64,000 bases of DNA from Subtercola sp. (GCA_025463765.1 JAODBC010000084.1:49935-113934), one strand, 5' to 3'; positions 44,304 to 52,789 are shown, numbered from the stretch's first letter. The notes: generated from the letters alone by a model not told the origin. A program made the numbers and translations.

Positions 44304-44654
44304 ATGACACTGCTGTTCGAAGAAATCGTTGTCGATTGCCACGACTTTCACGCCGTGGGCCACTGGTGGCAGGCCGCATTGGGGTGGACCCTGCTCTACG
44401 AGACCGACGACGAGCTCGAGCTTCAGAACCCCGACGGCTCGCACCCGACGCTGCTGTTTCTCAACACGCCAGACGAGAAGACGACCAAGAACCGCTTGCA
44501 TTTCGACTTCGTGCCCGACGATCAGGCCGCGGAGGTCGAGCGGCTACTGGCGCTGGGCGCGCAGCGCGTCGACATCGGGCAGGGCGAGACGCCGTGGGTC
44601 ATTCTGGCCGACCCTGAAGGCAACGAGTTCTGCCTGCTCTCGGCGCGCAACTGA
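44304..44654 (+). CDS. VOC-superfamily (glyoxalase-like) protein
   Basis: A 116-residue single-domain VOC protein: EEIVVDCHDFHAVGHWWQAALGW and LADPEGNEFCLLSA with the conserved late Glu. Matches the Glyoxalase_6 type common in actinobacteria. Function not predictable. Confidence 0.9.
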   Translation: MTLLFEEIVVDCHDFHAVGHWWQAALGWTLLYETDDELELQNPDGSHPTLLFLNTPDEKTTKNRLHFDFVPDDQAAEVERLLALGAQRVDIGQGETPWVILADPEGNEFCLLSARN

Positions 44655-44688
44655 GCCGCGAGCCGGCTTTCGGAGGCACGAGCATCCA

Positions 44689-45010
44689 TCACCCGTCGTC
44701 GCTATCGGGCTCCACGAGCGCCGGCCGCTCGCGCAGTCGCGCCAGAAGGAAGGCCGCAGCGACGACCAGATAGAGCACGAGCGCAGCCAACGGTGAGAAC
44801 ACTGCCACGGCCACACTGACCACCGCAATGGCGAGCGTTCCCAGGGAGAAGCGAGCGTGTCTGCTCATCCATAGGCCACCGCACGAGTGAGGTGCCGAGC
44901 AGCACGCCCAGATTCAAGACCAAGACGATCGGGTCTGTGATGCGCACTCGCGATATCTGCGTCCATGCGTCGAATCCTGCCACGGATCGGCACACCATCC
45001 TCTTATGTCG
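44689..45010 (-). pseudogene. Remnant of a TMEM175-like (DUF1211) channel, or small membrane protein
   Basis: One frame (44689-44868) encodes a 59-residue piece starting MSRHARFSLGTLAIAVVSV with two hydrophobic helices; the overlapping upstream frame reads ITDPIVLVLNLGVLLGTSLV. Put together they resemble the last transmembrane helices of TMEM175-type potassium channels joined across a frameshift, with the N-terminal two thirds missing. The 59-residue frame alone could still be expressed. Family assignment is tentative. Confidence 0.4.
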
Positions 45011-45040
45011 AAGGCGCGTGCCCTGCACCGTGAGCGTGCG

Positions 45041-45958
45041 TCAACACCAGAACCCGGCGAGCTCGGCCGCACCAGCCCTGCCCTGTGCGTAGCCGGCGCG
45101 CGCGGCGGGTACGCGGGTAGAGAGGTCCATCATGCTGTCGCCGAAAGCAGCGAGCGCCGCGCCGTCGGGAAAGATGGTCTCGACCTCGCTGCCGCCGGCA
45201 CGCAGCTCATCGATCTGCGGGGCGAGATGCATGTTCCACTCGAGTGGCATGCGGGTTCTGCCGCCGAACGGTGACAGAACGAGCACGCGGCGGCAGCCCG
45301 CTGCAAGGTCGGCGTTCTCGCTCGAGCGCCGATAGCCGCCGTCGAAATAGAGCTTGTCGCCGATGCCGTACGGAGCACCGCCAGAGGTGCTTGCGGCCAC
45401 CGCATCGACGAGGTCGACTCCGCTCTCACGATCGAACACGACGGGGTCGCCGGTGCGCGCGTCGACAGCCGTGATGTGCACCGCCTGTCGCGGCCACTGC
45501 TGGCCGGGAAGCCGGGCGGCCACGGTGGCGCGCCACCGGTTCCACCGAGCGGGGTCGAGTGCATCACTCAGCTCGAGGGCCGACGCGGCAAGTCTGCGGC
45601 GAACATCCACTGGCCCGTCAGCACTGGCAATGACATCATTCGTTCTGCTCAGGTGGTCGACCATCGACCCCTGAGGGCCGTGCGCACTGGCGGGTCTGCC
45701 GCCACCAGGCCGCTGCGGTGGCACGGCGGCCAGGATGTCGGCGTACAGCTGGGGAGGGTTCGCTGCGGTGATTTGTGCCGCCGCCGTCGCACCGGCCGAC
45801 GTGCCGATGATGAGGTCTGCGCCAGTGACATCGAGATGGGCGTCGAAGAGACCGGCGACCACGCCGATCAGCCACGCGTTTCCTGCCGCCCCGCCGCCAC
45901 CGAGCACGAGGGCGCGGTCATCGGAGGAGGGCAGAGTTGTAAAGAGTGTCGAGTTCAT
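45041..45958 (-). CDS. Patatin-like phospholipase
   Basis: A 305-residue patatin-domain protein: oxyanion motif GGGGAAG, nucleophile GTSAG (residues about 53-57), and DGG containing the catalytic Asp (residues near 215). A bacterial lipid acyl hydrolase, likely cytoplasmic as no signal peptide is present. ATG 45958 is preceded by AAAGG. A short leader frame and an arm pair AGTCGCC/GGCGACT lie upstream. Confidence 0.9.
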   Translation of the reverse strand: MNSTLFTTLPSSDDRALVLGGGGAAGNAWLIGVVAGLFDAHLDVTGADLIIGTSAGATAAAQITAANPPQLYADILAAVPPQRPGGGRPASAHGPQGSMVDHLSRTNDVIASADGPVDVRRRLAASALELSDALDPARWNRWRATVAARLPGQQWPRQAVHITAVDARTGDPVVFDRESGVDLVDAVAASTSGGAPYGIGDKLYFDGGYRRSSENADLAAGCRRVLVLSPFGGRTRMPLEWNMHLAPQIDELRAGGSEVETIFPDGAALAAFGDSMMDLSTRVPAARAGYAQGRAGAAELAGFWC

Positions 45959-46009
45959 GGGAGTCGCCTTTCGCGAAATGCCTGGATGGGCGCTCCCGAG
46001 GGCGACTAC

Positions 46010-46063
46010 GTCAGTCGCGTGATCGTGTACTGCAGGGAGCACCCTCTGCGGATACTGCGTTCA
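46010..46063 (-). CDS. Possible 17-residue leader peptide upstream of the patatin gene
   Basis: ATG 46063 has a full AGGAGG 7 bases upstream and opens a 17-codon frame (MNAVSAEGG, then APCSTRSRD, stop). Downstream the arms AGTCGCC and GGCGACT could pair and mask the patatin ribosome site. This is suggestive of translational attenuation but unproven. Confidence 0.35.
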
Positions 46064-46123
46064 TGGGTGCCACCTCCTACCGATAACTCGCGATCGCAAC
46101 GACGATAGCACCTCGGTGTCGCT

Positions 46124-46174
46124 GCCTCAATGGTGTCGATGCCTCCCTGGCGTCAATGCCTCACTGGCGTCGAT
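46124..46174 (+). repeat. 17-bp tandem repeat, three units
   Basis: GCCTCAATGGTGTCGAT, GCCTCCCTGGCGTCAAT and GCCTCACTGGCGTCGAT, directly before the MerR operator. Confidence 0.85.
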
Positions 46175-46176
46175 GC

Positions 46177-46197
46177 TTGACTTCAAGCGCTTGAAGT
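46177..46197 (+). promoter_or_regulatory. MerR-type promoter with 18-bp perfect palindrome
   Basis: TTGACT (-35 like) overlaps ACTTCAAGCGCTTGAAGT (46180-46197), a perfect palindrome placed between the promoter elements as in MerR-regulated genes, 17 bp before the MerR ATG. Confidence 0.75.
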
Positions 46198-46213
46198 GTG
46201 TTGAGATACGAAC

Positions 46214-46663
46214 ATGACCACACTGACACTGATGACCATTCAGGATGCATCGCAGCGCACCCGGCTCAGCGAGCCGACTTTGCGCTACTACGAAGAGGTC
46301 GGGCTCATCGGCCCGATCGCCCGAGACGAACGCAGCGGGCACCGACGCTACCGCGACGAAGACATCGACACTCTGCAGGCGCTCGCCTGCCTGCGCGCGA
46401 TGGGCGTCGGCATCGAAGACATGCGCACCTACCAGGCGAACCGCATTATCGGGCGGTCGACGGCCGCCGCACAACGCGACCTGCTCACCAAGCACGCGCT
46501 GCGCATCGAGCGCGAGATCGCCACGCTGCACGTGCACCTGAACTACCTCGAGGCGAAGGCCGGGCTGTGGGATGCCCGCGACCGCGACGACGCGCAGGCA
46601 GAAGCGGCGGCGAGCGAACGAGTGCACACGATGCTCGGCGAGCTCGAGGCGGTGCTCTCGTGA
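46214..46663 (+). CDS. MerR-family transcriptional regulator
   Basis: A 149-residue MerR protein: TIQDASQRTRLSEPTLRYYEEVGLI and DERSGHRRYRDEDI, followed by a coiled coil (residues about 80-125). Lacks metal-binding cysteines, so it belongs to the small-molecule/stress subgroup often paired with SDR or aldo-keto genes. It likely autoregulates and controls the following reductase. Confidence 0.93.
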   Translation: MTTLTLMTIQDASQRTRLSEPTLRYYEEVGLIGPIARDERSGHRRYRDEDIDTLQALACLRAMGVGIEDMRTYQANRIIGRSTAAAQRDLLTKHALRIEREIATLHVHLNYLEAKAGLWDARDRDDAQAEAAASERVHTMLGELEAVLS

Positions 46664-46715
46664 ACCCCGTGCAACGGATGCCCGCCACCAGCCACACCGC
46701 CGATGTGGTGCCATC

Positions 46716-47675
46716 GTGAGCCGCGTGCTGGTGACAGGCGGCAATGGATATCTCGCAACACGCCTCATCGCCGACCTCCTGCTCGGCGGCAGCGAGGTGC
46801 GCACGACTGTTCGCGGCGCGGCGAGCGAACCCCGCCTGCGCGAGGCACTGCGGCGAGCCGAAGCCGACGACAGCGGGCTCGAGATCGTGCACGCGAGCCT
46901 GACCGAAGACGAGGGCTGGGCATCCGTAACCGCCGACATCGACGGGGTCTACCACCTCGCGTCGCCGATGATCCAGTCGGCCGACCCCGACGACGTGGTC
47001 GTGCCCGCCCGCGACGGTGCGCTGCGCGTGTTGCGTGCCGCTCGGGATGCACGGGTGCCCCGCGTCGTTCTGACGTCGTCGTTCGCCGCCATCGGGTACT
47101 CCCCCAAGCCGGTGCGCGACTACGACGAAAACGACTGGACCGATCCGTCGACGCCGGGACTCGCCGCGTATCCGCTCTCGAAAGCCGTCGCCGAGCGCGC
47201 GGCGTGGGATTTCATCGACCGCGAGGGTGGCGAAACCGAGCTCGTGGTCGTCAACCCGACCTGGATCGCCGGGCCGACGCTAACAGTGGATGCCCGCTCC
47301 TCCCTGCAGTTCTTCACGGGCATGCTCAGCGGAGCCATGACGCAGGTGCCGCGCCAACGCTTCGGCATAGCCGACGTGCGTGACGTCGCCGCCGTGCACA
47401 TCGCCGCGATGAACACGCCAGAGGCTGCCGGAAAGCGCTACCTCGCGCTCGCCGACGGGCCGACGCTCACGTTTCTCGAGGTGGCGCAGGTACTGCGGTT
47501 GCGGCTCGGCGCGTTCGCGTCGCGGGTGCCGACCGAGGAGGCGCCGGGCGACGAGCCGGCGCCGCTGGTCATCCACAACGACCGCGCGAAGCGTGAGCTG
47601 GGCTTTCGGCCACGCGCGGCGGTCGACACCATCGTCGAGACGGCCGAAAGCCTGCGCGACCTCGGGCTCGTCTGA
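46716..47675 (+). CDS. NAD-dependent epimerase/dehydratase-type (extended SDR) reductase
   Basis: A 319-residue extended SDR with VLVTGGNGYLATRLIADLL, the active-site Ser region VVLTSSFAAIGY and YPLSKAVAE containing Tyr-x-x-x-Lys. Resembles dihydroflavonol/aldehyde reductase-like enzymes. GTG 46716 begins the Rossmann fold; 52 bp after merR, so the pair forms one unit. Confidence 0.9.
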   Translation: MSRVLVTGGNGYLATRLIADLLLGGSEVRTTVRGAASEPRLREALRRAEADDSGLEIVHASLTEDEGWASVTADIDGVYHLASPMIQSADPDDVVVPARDGALRVLRAARDARVPRVVLTSSFAAIGYSPKPVRDYDENDWTDPSTPGLAAYPLSKAVAERAAWDFIDREGGETELVVVNPTWIAGPTLTVDARSSLQFFTGMLSGAMTQVPRQRFGIADVRDVAAVHIAAMNTPEAAGKRYLALADGPTLTFLEVAQVLRLRLGAFASRVPTEEAPGDEPAPLVIHNDRAKRELGFRPRAAVDTIVETAESLRDLGLV

Positions 47676-47722
47676 GGGCGGCGCGGCGCGCGGCGCGGGG
47701 CGGCGCACGGCGCGGTGGGTGG

Positions 47723-48610
47723 TTACTCCTCGGGGATGAGCCGGTCGAAGCGGCTCGTGTCAGAGCCGTCGGGGTCTGGGCCGCCGCGCACTCCGGTGTC
47801 GAGAGCGTTGATACGAGCGATTTCGTCGGCGCTGAGCTCGAAGTCGAACACGTCGAAGTTCTCGGCGATGCGCTTCGGGTTCGTCGACTTCGGAATGGCC
47901 GAGCGCCCCTGCTGCAGGTGCCAGCGCAACATCACCTGGGCAGGGGTCTTGCCCCGGGCATCCGCGATCTCACCGATGGTGGAGTCTTGCATGACGCTCG
48001 CCCTGCCGTCTCCCGCGTAGGCCGGGTAGAACGTGATGCCGCCGATGGGCGACCAGGCTTGCGTGAGGATGCCCCGCTCTGCGTCAGCCGCCTGCACGTC
48101 GGGCTGCGCGAAGTAGGGGTGCAGTTCGATCTGGTTCAGCGCGGGCACGACCGTCGTGCGCGCCGCCAGGTCGTCGAGGTGATGGCGCATGAAATTGCTG
48201 ACGCCGATGGAACGAACCGACCCGTCGGCGAGCAGTTTCTCGAGAGCGGTGTACGCACCGATCGTCTGTTCGAAGCGGCTCGGCGCGGGCTGATGCAGAA
48301 TGAGCAGGTCGATCTGGTCGAAGCCCAGTTTGCGGGTGGCCTTCTCGAATGCGTGCAAGGTCTGCTCGTAACCGAAGTCGCTCACCCACACTTTCGTTTC
48401 GATGAAGACCTCGTCTCGAGCGATGCCCGACCGGCGCAGCCCCTCGCCCATCTGTTTCTCGTTGCCATACGCGGCCGCGGTGTCGATGTGCCGGTAGCCG
48501 GTCTCGAGAGCGACGCGCACGGCCTCGGCGGTCTCTTCGGGCGTGCTCTGAAAGACTCCGAAGCCGAGTGCGGGCATGGTGACACCATTGTTCAGTGTGA
48601 TTTCGTTCAT
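47723..48610 (-). CDS. Aldo/keto reductase (2,5-diketo-D-gluconate reductase type)
   Basis: A 295-residue AKR: GYRHIDTAAAYGNEKQMGEGL (catalytic Asp/Tyr), IETKVWVSDFGYEQ (Lys), LILHQPAPSRFEQ, IGVSNF and IPKSTNPKRIAENFDVFDFEL (NADPH binding). Reduces small aldehydes or ketones. Monocistronic. Confidence 0.93.
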   Translation of the reverse strand: MNEITLNNGVTMPALGFGVFQSTPEETAEAVRVALETGYRHIDTAAAYGNEKQMGEGLRRSGIARDEVFIETKVWVSDFGYEQTLHAFEKATRKLGFDQIDLLILHQPAPSRFEQTIGAYTALEKLLADGSVRSIGVSNFMRHHLDDLAARTTVVPALNQIELHPYFAQPDVQAADAERGILTQAWSPIGGITFYPAYAGDGRASVMQDSTIGEIADARGKTPAQVMLRWHLQQGRSAIPKSTNPKRIAENFDVFDFELSADEIARINALDTGVRGGPDPDGSDTSRFDRLIPEE

Positions 48611-48776
48611 ATGCCGATGCTAAGCACTGCCGCTCGGCCGAGGGAGGGCTCACTAGGGCCTCCCAGCATGCGCGCAAGCCCGCAACCGGCAGTTCGAGGT
48701 GGAGATATCGCTGGAACGCTGGAGAGTTGACCACAACTCGGGTTACATTAGCCTCGACGACATGGTGGGGGTTGCT

Positions 48777-50120
48777 GTGAAAGACATCTCTTCGAGCGCG
48801 AATCGACGCGCTAAACGACTGCGCGTGCTCGTCGGCGTGGCGGTCGCCGCGCTTGCCTCTCTCGCTCTTGCAGTACCGACAGCTGCCTCGGCCGCCGAGC
48901 CCGCAACCGGGCCCGTCGGCTGCGGTTACGGTTCGGGCGGCCCGTACGCCGATACGCTCTGCTGGATCGACATGGCGAGCTACAACGACGCCACGGCGCG
49001 CAGCACCGCGGGTCAACCGTTCAGCATCACGCTGCCGGGCGGCTACACCACCACGTTCACCGCTCACACGTCGGGTACGAACCCCGTGCGGGCGAGCGGG
49101 TTTCCGACCTGGGGCGGAGCAGCGATCGGCAACAGCATCTACTTGGGAACACCCGGGCAGCCCGCCCTGTATCAAGATGCGGTCTTCGGCCCCTACGGCG
49201 TCTCGACGATCACGCTCGACGACATCACGGTGACGGATTCATCGGGAAGCGCCGTTCAGGGCTGGCAGTTCGTTGGGGCCGACGCCGAGTCGACTTTCGG
49301 CAACGAGAGCATCACGTTCACCTCTGACAGCGGAGTCAAGGTTCTCGCGACCTACGAGTCGACACCGGGTCAGAACGGATGCCAGCGAAACATCGTTCAG
49401 GTCGACCCGAACACGATCACGTGCACCGGTGACCTGACGTCGAGCGGTTACGGAACGGCGCTGGTCAGCTCGACACAACCGAGCTCATTCACACAGACCA
49501 TGACCGTCGGATACAGCGCAGATGCTCGCGAAGGTGTGGCCTTCGCGTTCCAGAGCTCGAAGGTGCAGGCCGACTCGACCGTCGTCAACCGCGCGGCAGC
49601 GGGAGACACGTTCGGCGTCAGCGTGACGTCGCCGGAGTCGACTGTGGTCGGCCGAGCGTCGACGGGTGACGGCAGCAGTGCATCCACAGGTCAGCTGACA
49701 GTGCTGCCCAGGGTCACCGACGGAACGGCGTACACGCTGGCGTTGACCGGCAATAACCTGCCCGCCTACACGCCGACGTGGACCTGTGACGTGAACGGCG
49801 TCGCAGACCCCGCACTGTCAGCGACGGGCGTCACGTCGCTCAGTGTGTCGCCGGCGGCAGGCGATCTCGTGGTCTGCACGGTATCACTGGATGTCGCGGC
49901 TGTCGTTGCCCCGACGACGCCCCCGACGGCTACACCCACCCCGACGACGACCGCTGTAGCGGTGCCGGTGACCGCGGCTCCCCCGACGGCAAAAGCAGCG
50001 AAGCCCGCTCTCGCATCGACGGGTCTCGACGCCTCGGCAATCGCGCTCGGCGCGGCGGTTCTGCTCGCTCTGGGTGCGGGTGCCTTCGCGATTCGGCGCC
50101 GGGTGGCGGCCCCGAAATAG
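48777..50120 (+). CDS. Secreted LAxTG sortase-anchored surface protein
   Basis: A 447-residue protein with a signal peptide (basic start, helix VLVGVAVAALASLALAVPTA, Ala-Ser-Ala-Ala cleavage region), a beta-rich body, a Thr/Pro-rich stalk (APTTPPTATPTPTTT), and a C-terminal sorting signal LASTG followed by a hydrophobic helix and RRR. LAxTG is the class E sortase motif of high-GC actinobacteria. GTG 48777 is preceded by GGTGGGGG; ATG 48762 is the alternative. Ligand or role unknown. Confidence 0.85.
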   Translation: MKDISSSANRRAKRLRVLVGVAVAALASLALAVPTAASAAEPATGPVGCGYGSGGPYADTLCWIDMASYNDATARSTAGQPFSITLPGGYTTTFTAHTSGTNPVRASGFPTWGGAAIGNSIYLGTPGQPALYQDAVFGPYGVSTITLDDITVTDSSGSAVQGWQFVGADAESTFGNESITFTSDSGVKVLATYESTPGQNGCQRNIVQVDPNTITCTGDLTSSGYGTALVSSTQPSSFTQTMTVGYSADAREGVAFAFQSSKVQADSTVVNRAAAGDTFGVSVTSPESTVVGRASTGDGSSASTGQLTVLPRVTDGTAYTLALTGNNLPAYTPTWTCDVNGVADPALSATGVTSLSVSPAAGDLVVCTVSLDVAAVVAPTTPPTATPTPTTTAVAVPVTAAPPTAKAAKPALASTGLDASAIALGAAVLLALGAGAFAIRRRVAAPK

Positions 50121-50237
50121 TTCGCCGGCCCGCCCACCCGCGCTGAAGACGCGCTACTCGCGCACGATAAGCACTGTCTTGCCCGGCGGCCGGGGCGTGC
50201 CCGCGCCGCTTTCGAACGCCGCCCTGCGACCTCACGT

Positions 50238-50924
50238 CTACTGCGGCCCGGCTCCTGCGCGATTGCCAGTGTTGGCGAGACCATCGACGAAGATGCGGAT
50301 CATGCGGCGGTTCGCGTCGGGCCGGCCGGCGGGGTTTGGCCGGTCGGTCTGGTCGGGCCGGTCGGTCTGGCCGGGCCGGTCGGTCTGGTCGGGCCGGTCG
50401 GGCCGGTCGGCGGGGTCCGGCCGGTCGGCGGGGCCGGGCCGTGCGGCGTGCGGCGTCTGGCAGAGCAGGGCGACGGTCAGCAAGACTTCGCGGGCGGTGA
50501 CGTCGGGGCGCGTGCATCCGGCGTCGACGGCTCGGGTGAGCAATTCGTCGAAGGCGGGCAAGAACTGGTCGAGCAGTCGGCCCGGTAGCCCGTCGTACGC
50601 CGGGTCACCGGAATGCAGGGCCGCGCCGAGGCCGCTCTTGGTGCCCACGAAATCGGCGAAGCGGTCGATCGAGCCGAGCAGGGCATCCCATGGGCCGAGG
50701 GTGGCGGCCAGCTGTTCGGCGTCGGCGATGCACTCGTCGACTTCGTTCTGCATGACCGCGACGATGAGGTCGGAGCGGCGCGGAAAGTGCCGGTAGAGAG
50801 TGCCGATGCCGACACCGGCACGGTCGGTGATGTCTTTTGCGGGGGCATCGACTCCACTACTGGCGAAGACCGCTTTCGCGGCGTCGAGCAGCGATACGAC
50901 GTTCTGTTGTGCGTCGGAGCGCAT
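50238..50924 (-). CDS. TetR-family regulator with repeat-expanded C-terminal linker
   Basis: A 228-residue TetR protein with helix-turn-helix APAKDITDRAGVGIGTLYRHFPRRSDLI. Between LLCQTPHAARPG and NRRMIRIFVDGL a run of RPDQTD/RPGQTD repeats of about 35 residues is inserted. Such an insertion near the last helices is unusual for the family. Divergent from an aldo/keto reductase with paired operators between them, so it most likely represses that gene. Confidence 0.9.
   Translation of the reverse strand: MRSDAQQNVVSLLDAAKAVFASSGVDAPAKDITDRAGVGIGTLYRHFPRRSDLIVAVMQNEVDECIADAEQLAATLGPWDALLGSIDRFADFVGTKSGLGAALHSGDPAYDGLPGRLLDQFLPAFDELLTRAVDAGCTRPDVTAREVLLTVALLCQTPHAARPGPADRPDPADRPDRPDQTDRPGQTDRPDQTDRPNPAGRPDANRRMIRIFVDGLANTGNRAGAGPQ
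50334..50435 (-). repeat. 15-bp in-frame repeats in the TetR gene
   Basis: Alternating GGTCGGTCTGGTCGGGCC-like units encode RPDQTD-type repeats within the C-terminal part of the TetR protein. Confidence 0.85.
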
Positions 50925-50948
50925 TGTTCTCCTGATCGGTCTTGCTTA

Positions 50949-50987
50949 ACGGAAAGCCGTTCCGTATAGTTTCGGAAAGAGCTTCCG
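50949..50987. promoter_or_regulatory. Two TetR operators in the divergent promoter
   Basis: ACGGAA-N5-TTCCGT (50949-50965) and CGGAA-N5-TTCCG (50973-50987) flank a TATAGT -10-like box (50965-50970) upstream of the aldo/keto reductase. Confidence 0.7.
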
Positions 50988-51019
50988 CTTATAGGAAGTA
51001 TACGTCTGGAGAACCCCTC

Positions 51020-52051
51020 ATGCAGTATCGAAACCTCGGCAGAACCGGCATCACCGTGAGCGAGTACGGCCTCGGGGCGCTCATGTTCGCGACGTCGGTC
51101 GGCAACCCCGACCCCGAAGACTCCGCCCGAATCATTTACCGGGCATTGGATGCCGGTATCAACCTGATCGACACCGCCGACGCCTACGCAGACTCAGAAG
51201 AGGTGGTCGGCAAGGCGCTCAAGGGGCGACGCGACAGTGTCGTGCTGACGACCAAGTTCGGGCGACCGGTCGATGCCGACCCGAACCACCGCGGCACCTC
51301 AAGGCGCTGGATCATGACCGCCGTGGACAACTCGCTGCGACGATTGCAGACCGACTACATCGACGTGTACCAGATTCACCGGCTCGACCCTACGACCGAC
51401 GTCGATGAGACGCTCTCGGCTCTGACCGATCTCGTTCGTGCGGGCAAGGTGCGCGCGATCGGGTCGTCGAATACTCCCGCGTCGTACATGGTCGAGGCGC
51501 AATGGGTGTCGGAGCGACGCGGATTCGAGCGCTTTCGCACCGAGCAGCCGCCGTACTCTCTCTTGAACCGCAGCATCGAGCGCGAAGTTCTTCCGGTGGC
51601 GCAGCAGTACGGTATGGGCATCCTGACCTGGGGGCCGCTCGGGCAGGGCATGCTCACCGGCCGAGTGCGTCGGGGCGAGGGCACCGACGTGATCCGTGCG
51701 AAGTTTCTGTCGTCGTTCGGTGACGAGCGCCGGCTCGACGCGGTGGAGCAGCTGATTCCGCTCGCCGCGGAGGCCGGGCTGTCGATGCCGCACCTCGCGA
51801 TGGCGTTCGTGACGACGCACCCCGGTGTCTCGAGTGCGCTGCTGGGCGCTCGCACCATGGAGCAACTCGACGACCTGCTCGCGGGGGTCGATACGGTGCT
51901 GACTGACGAGGTGCTCGACCGCATCGACGCCATCGTTCCGCCCGGAACCGATGTCGGCACGCTCGACCAGGCCTACGTTCCCCCCGCCATCGAGCAGCTC
52001 TCGCTGCGTCGTCGCCCCCTCGCCGAGCGCGCGGCGCCCGCGACGGCGTGA
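51020..52051 (+). CDS. Aldo/keto reductase (YajO/Tas-like)
   Basis: A 343-residue AKR: MQYRNLGRTGITVSEYGLGAL, INLIDTADAYADSEEVVGKAL (catalytic Asp, Tyr), VVLTTKFGRP (Lys), IYQIHRLDP-type His segment and LGARTMEQLDDLLAGVD (cofactor end). Start ATG 51020 follows CTGGAGAA. Controlled most likely by the divergent TetR. Confidence 0.93.
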   Translation: MQYRNLGRTGITVSEYGLGALMFATSVGNPDPEDSARIIYRALDAGINLIDTADAYADSEEVVGKALKGRRDSVVLTTKFGRPVDADPNHRGTSRRWIMTAVDNSLRRLQTDYIDVYQIHRLDPTTDVDETLSALTDLVRAGKVRAIGSSNTPASYMVEAQWVSERRGFERFRTEQPPYSLLNRSIEREVLPVAQQYGMGILTWGPLGQGMLTGRVRRGEGTDVIRAKFLSSFGDERRLDAVEQLIPLAAEAGLSMPHLAMAFVTTHPGVSSALLGARTMEQLDDLLAGVDTVLTDEVLDRIDAIVPPGTDVGTLDQAYVPPAIEQLSLRRRPLAERAAPATA

Positions 52052-52090
52052 CGGCATGACGCCGGGACGGCGTGACGGCGTGACGACGGG

Positions 52091-52150
52091 CGGAGCTGAC
52101 GCGACATGGCTGCGTATTGTGCGGATGCGACGTCAGCTCCGACGAAACTC
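52091..52150. repeat. Dispersed inverted repeat, copy 3
   Basis: CGGAGCTGACG (52091-52101) pairs with CGTCAGCTCCG (52131-52141); the right flank CAGCTCCGACGAAACTCC equals that at 26259. Intergenic, between the aldo/keto reductase and arsR. Confidence 0.7.
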
Positions 52151-52251
52151 CCCGGCCGGCGCGTGAGCACACCTCGCCGTACCGTGGTTCGCTGAGCCGC
52201 AATTCGGCCGCGGTGGCCACGAGTGCAACGCACGCGGGTGGGCCTCACCGG

Positions 52252-52602
52252 TCAGACGGTGGTCAGCAGGGTGGCGGCCGAGTCGAGGGCGCCGGAAACG
52301 AGGCGGTAGTAGTGCCAGGTGCCACGCTTCGAGACGGTGAGGTATCCGGCGTCTACCAGCACCTTCAGGTGGTGCGAAACCGTGGGCTGCGAGAGACCGA
52401 GCGGGTCGGTGAGGTCGCAGACGCACGCCTCGCCGTCTTCGTGCGCGGCGACCATCGAGAGCAAGCGGAGCCGCGCCGGGTCGGCGAGCGCTTTCAGCGA
52501 TCGGGCCAGTGACTCTGCGTTCTGCTGGGAAATGGCCTCACGAGTCAACGGTGCGCAGCACGACTGCAGGTCACGAACGGGAATCAGCTGAGCGACAGAC
52601 AT
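52252..52602 (-). CDS. arsR: Arsenic-responsive ArsR repressor
   Basis: A 116-residue ArsR with KALADPARLRLLSMV, the metalloid-binding motif ACVCDL at the start of the recognition helix and SQPTVSHHLKVLVDAG. CxCDL is the As(III)/Sb(III) site of canonical ArsR. Two further Cys (SCC near residue 16) may complete the site, as in the three-Cys actinobacterial type. Divergent from the Cys-rich peptide and arsC genes with two operators between. Confidence 0.92.
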   Translation of the reverse strand: MSVAQLIPVRDLQSCCAPLTREAISQQNAESLARSLKALADPARLRLLSMVAAHEDGEACVCDLTDPLGLSQPTVSHHLKVLVDAGYLTVSKRGTWHYYRLVSGALDSAATLLTTV

Positions 52603-52620
52603 GAATCGATGATGGCATAA

Positions 52621-52676
52621 ACATTGACAGACGTCGATGTTTAATCGGAGACTTTGTGCATCGACAGCCGTCGATG
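52621..52676. promoter_or_regulatory. Two ArsR operator-like inverted repeats
   Basis: ACATTGAC-N4-GTCGATGT (52621-52640) and CATCGAC-N4-GTCGATG (52659-52676), between arsR and the cysteine-rich peptide gene. Confidence 0.75.
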
Positions 52677-52693
52677 TTGAGAGGAGGATCGTG

Positions 52694-52765
52694 ATGGATG
52701 AGTGTTGCGACCCGTCAGTCTGCCCGCCGGAGTGTCTAGCCGGCTGCACGCCTGACTGCTGCTGA
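52694..52765 (+). CDS. 23-residue cysteine-rich peptide in the arsenic locus
   Basis: ATG 52694 follows a perfect AGGAGG (52682-52687) at 6-base spacing and opens a 23-codon frame ending TGCTGCTGA. Seven cysteines have near-symmetric spacing C-C-x4-C-x3-C-x3-C-x3-C-C, with Pro, Asp and Glu between and no other hydrophobic content than Val and Leu. It sits directly after the ArsR operators and before arsC, so it should be induced by arsenite. A small thiol peptide binding As(III) or a metal is the natural guess; no known family is recognised. Confidence 0.75.
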   Translation: MDECCDPSVCPPECLAGCTPDCC

Positions 52766-52789
52766 ACGTTCGGCCGTCACCGGTCCGAT

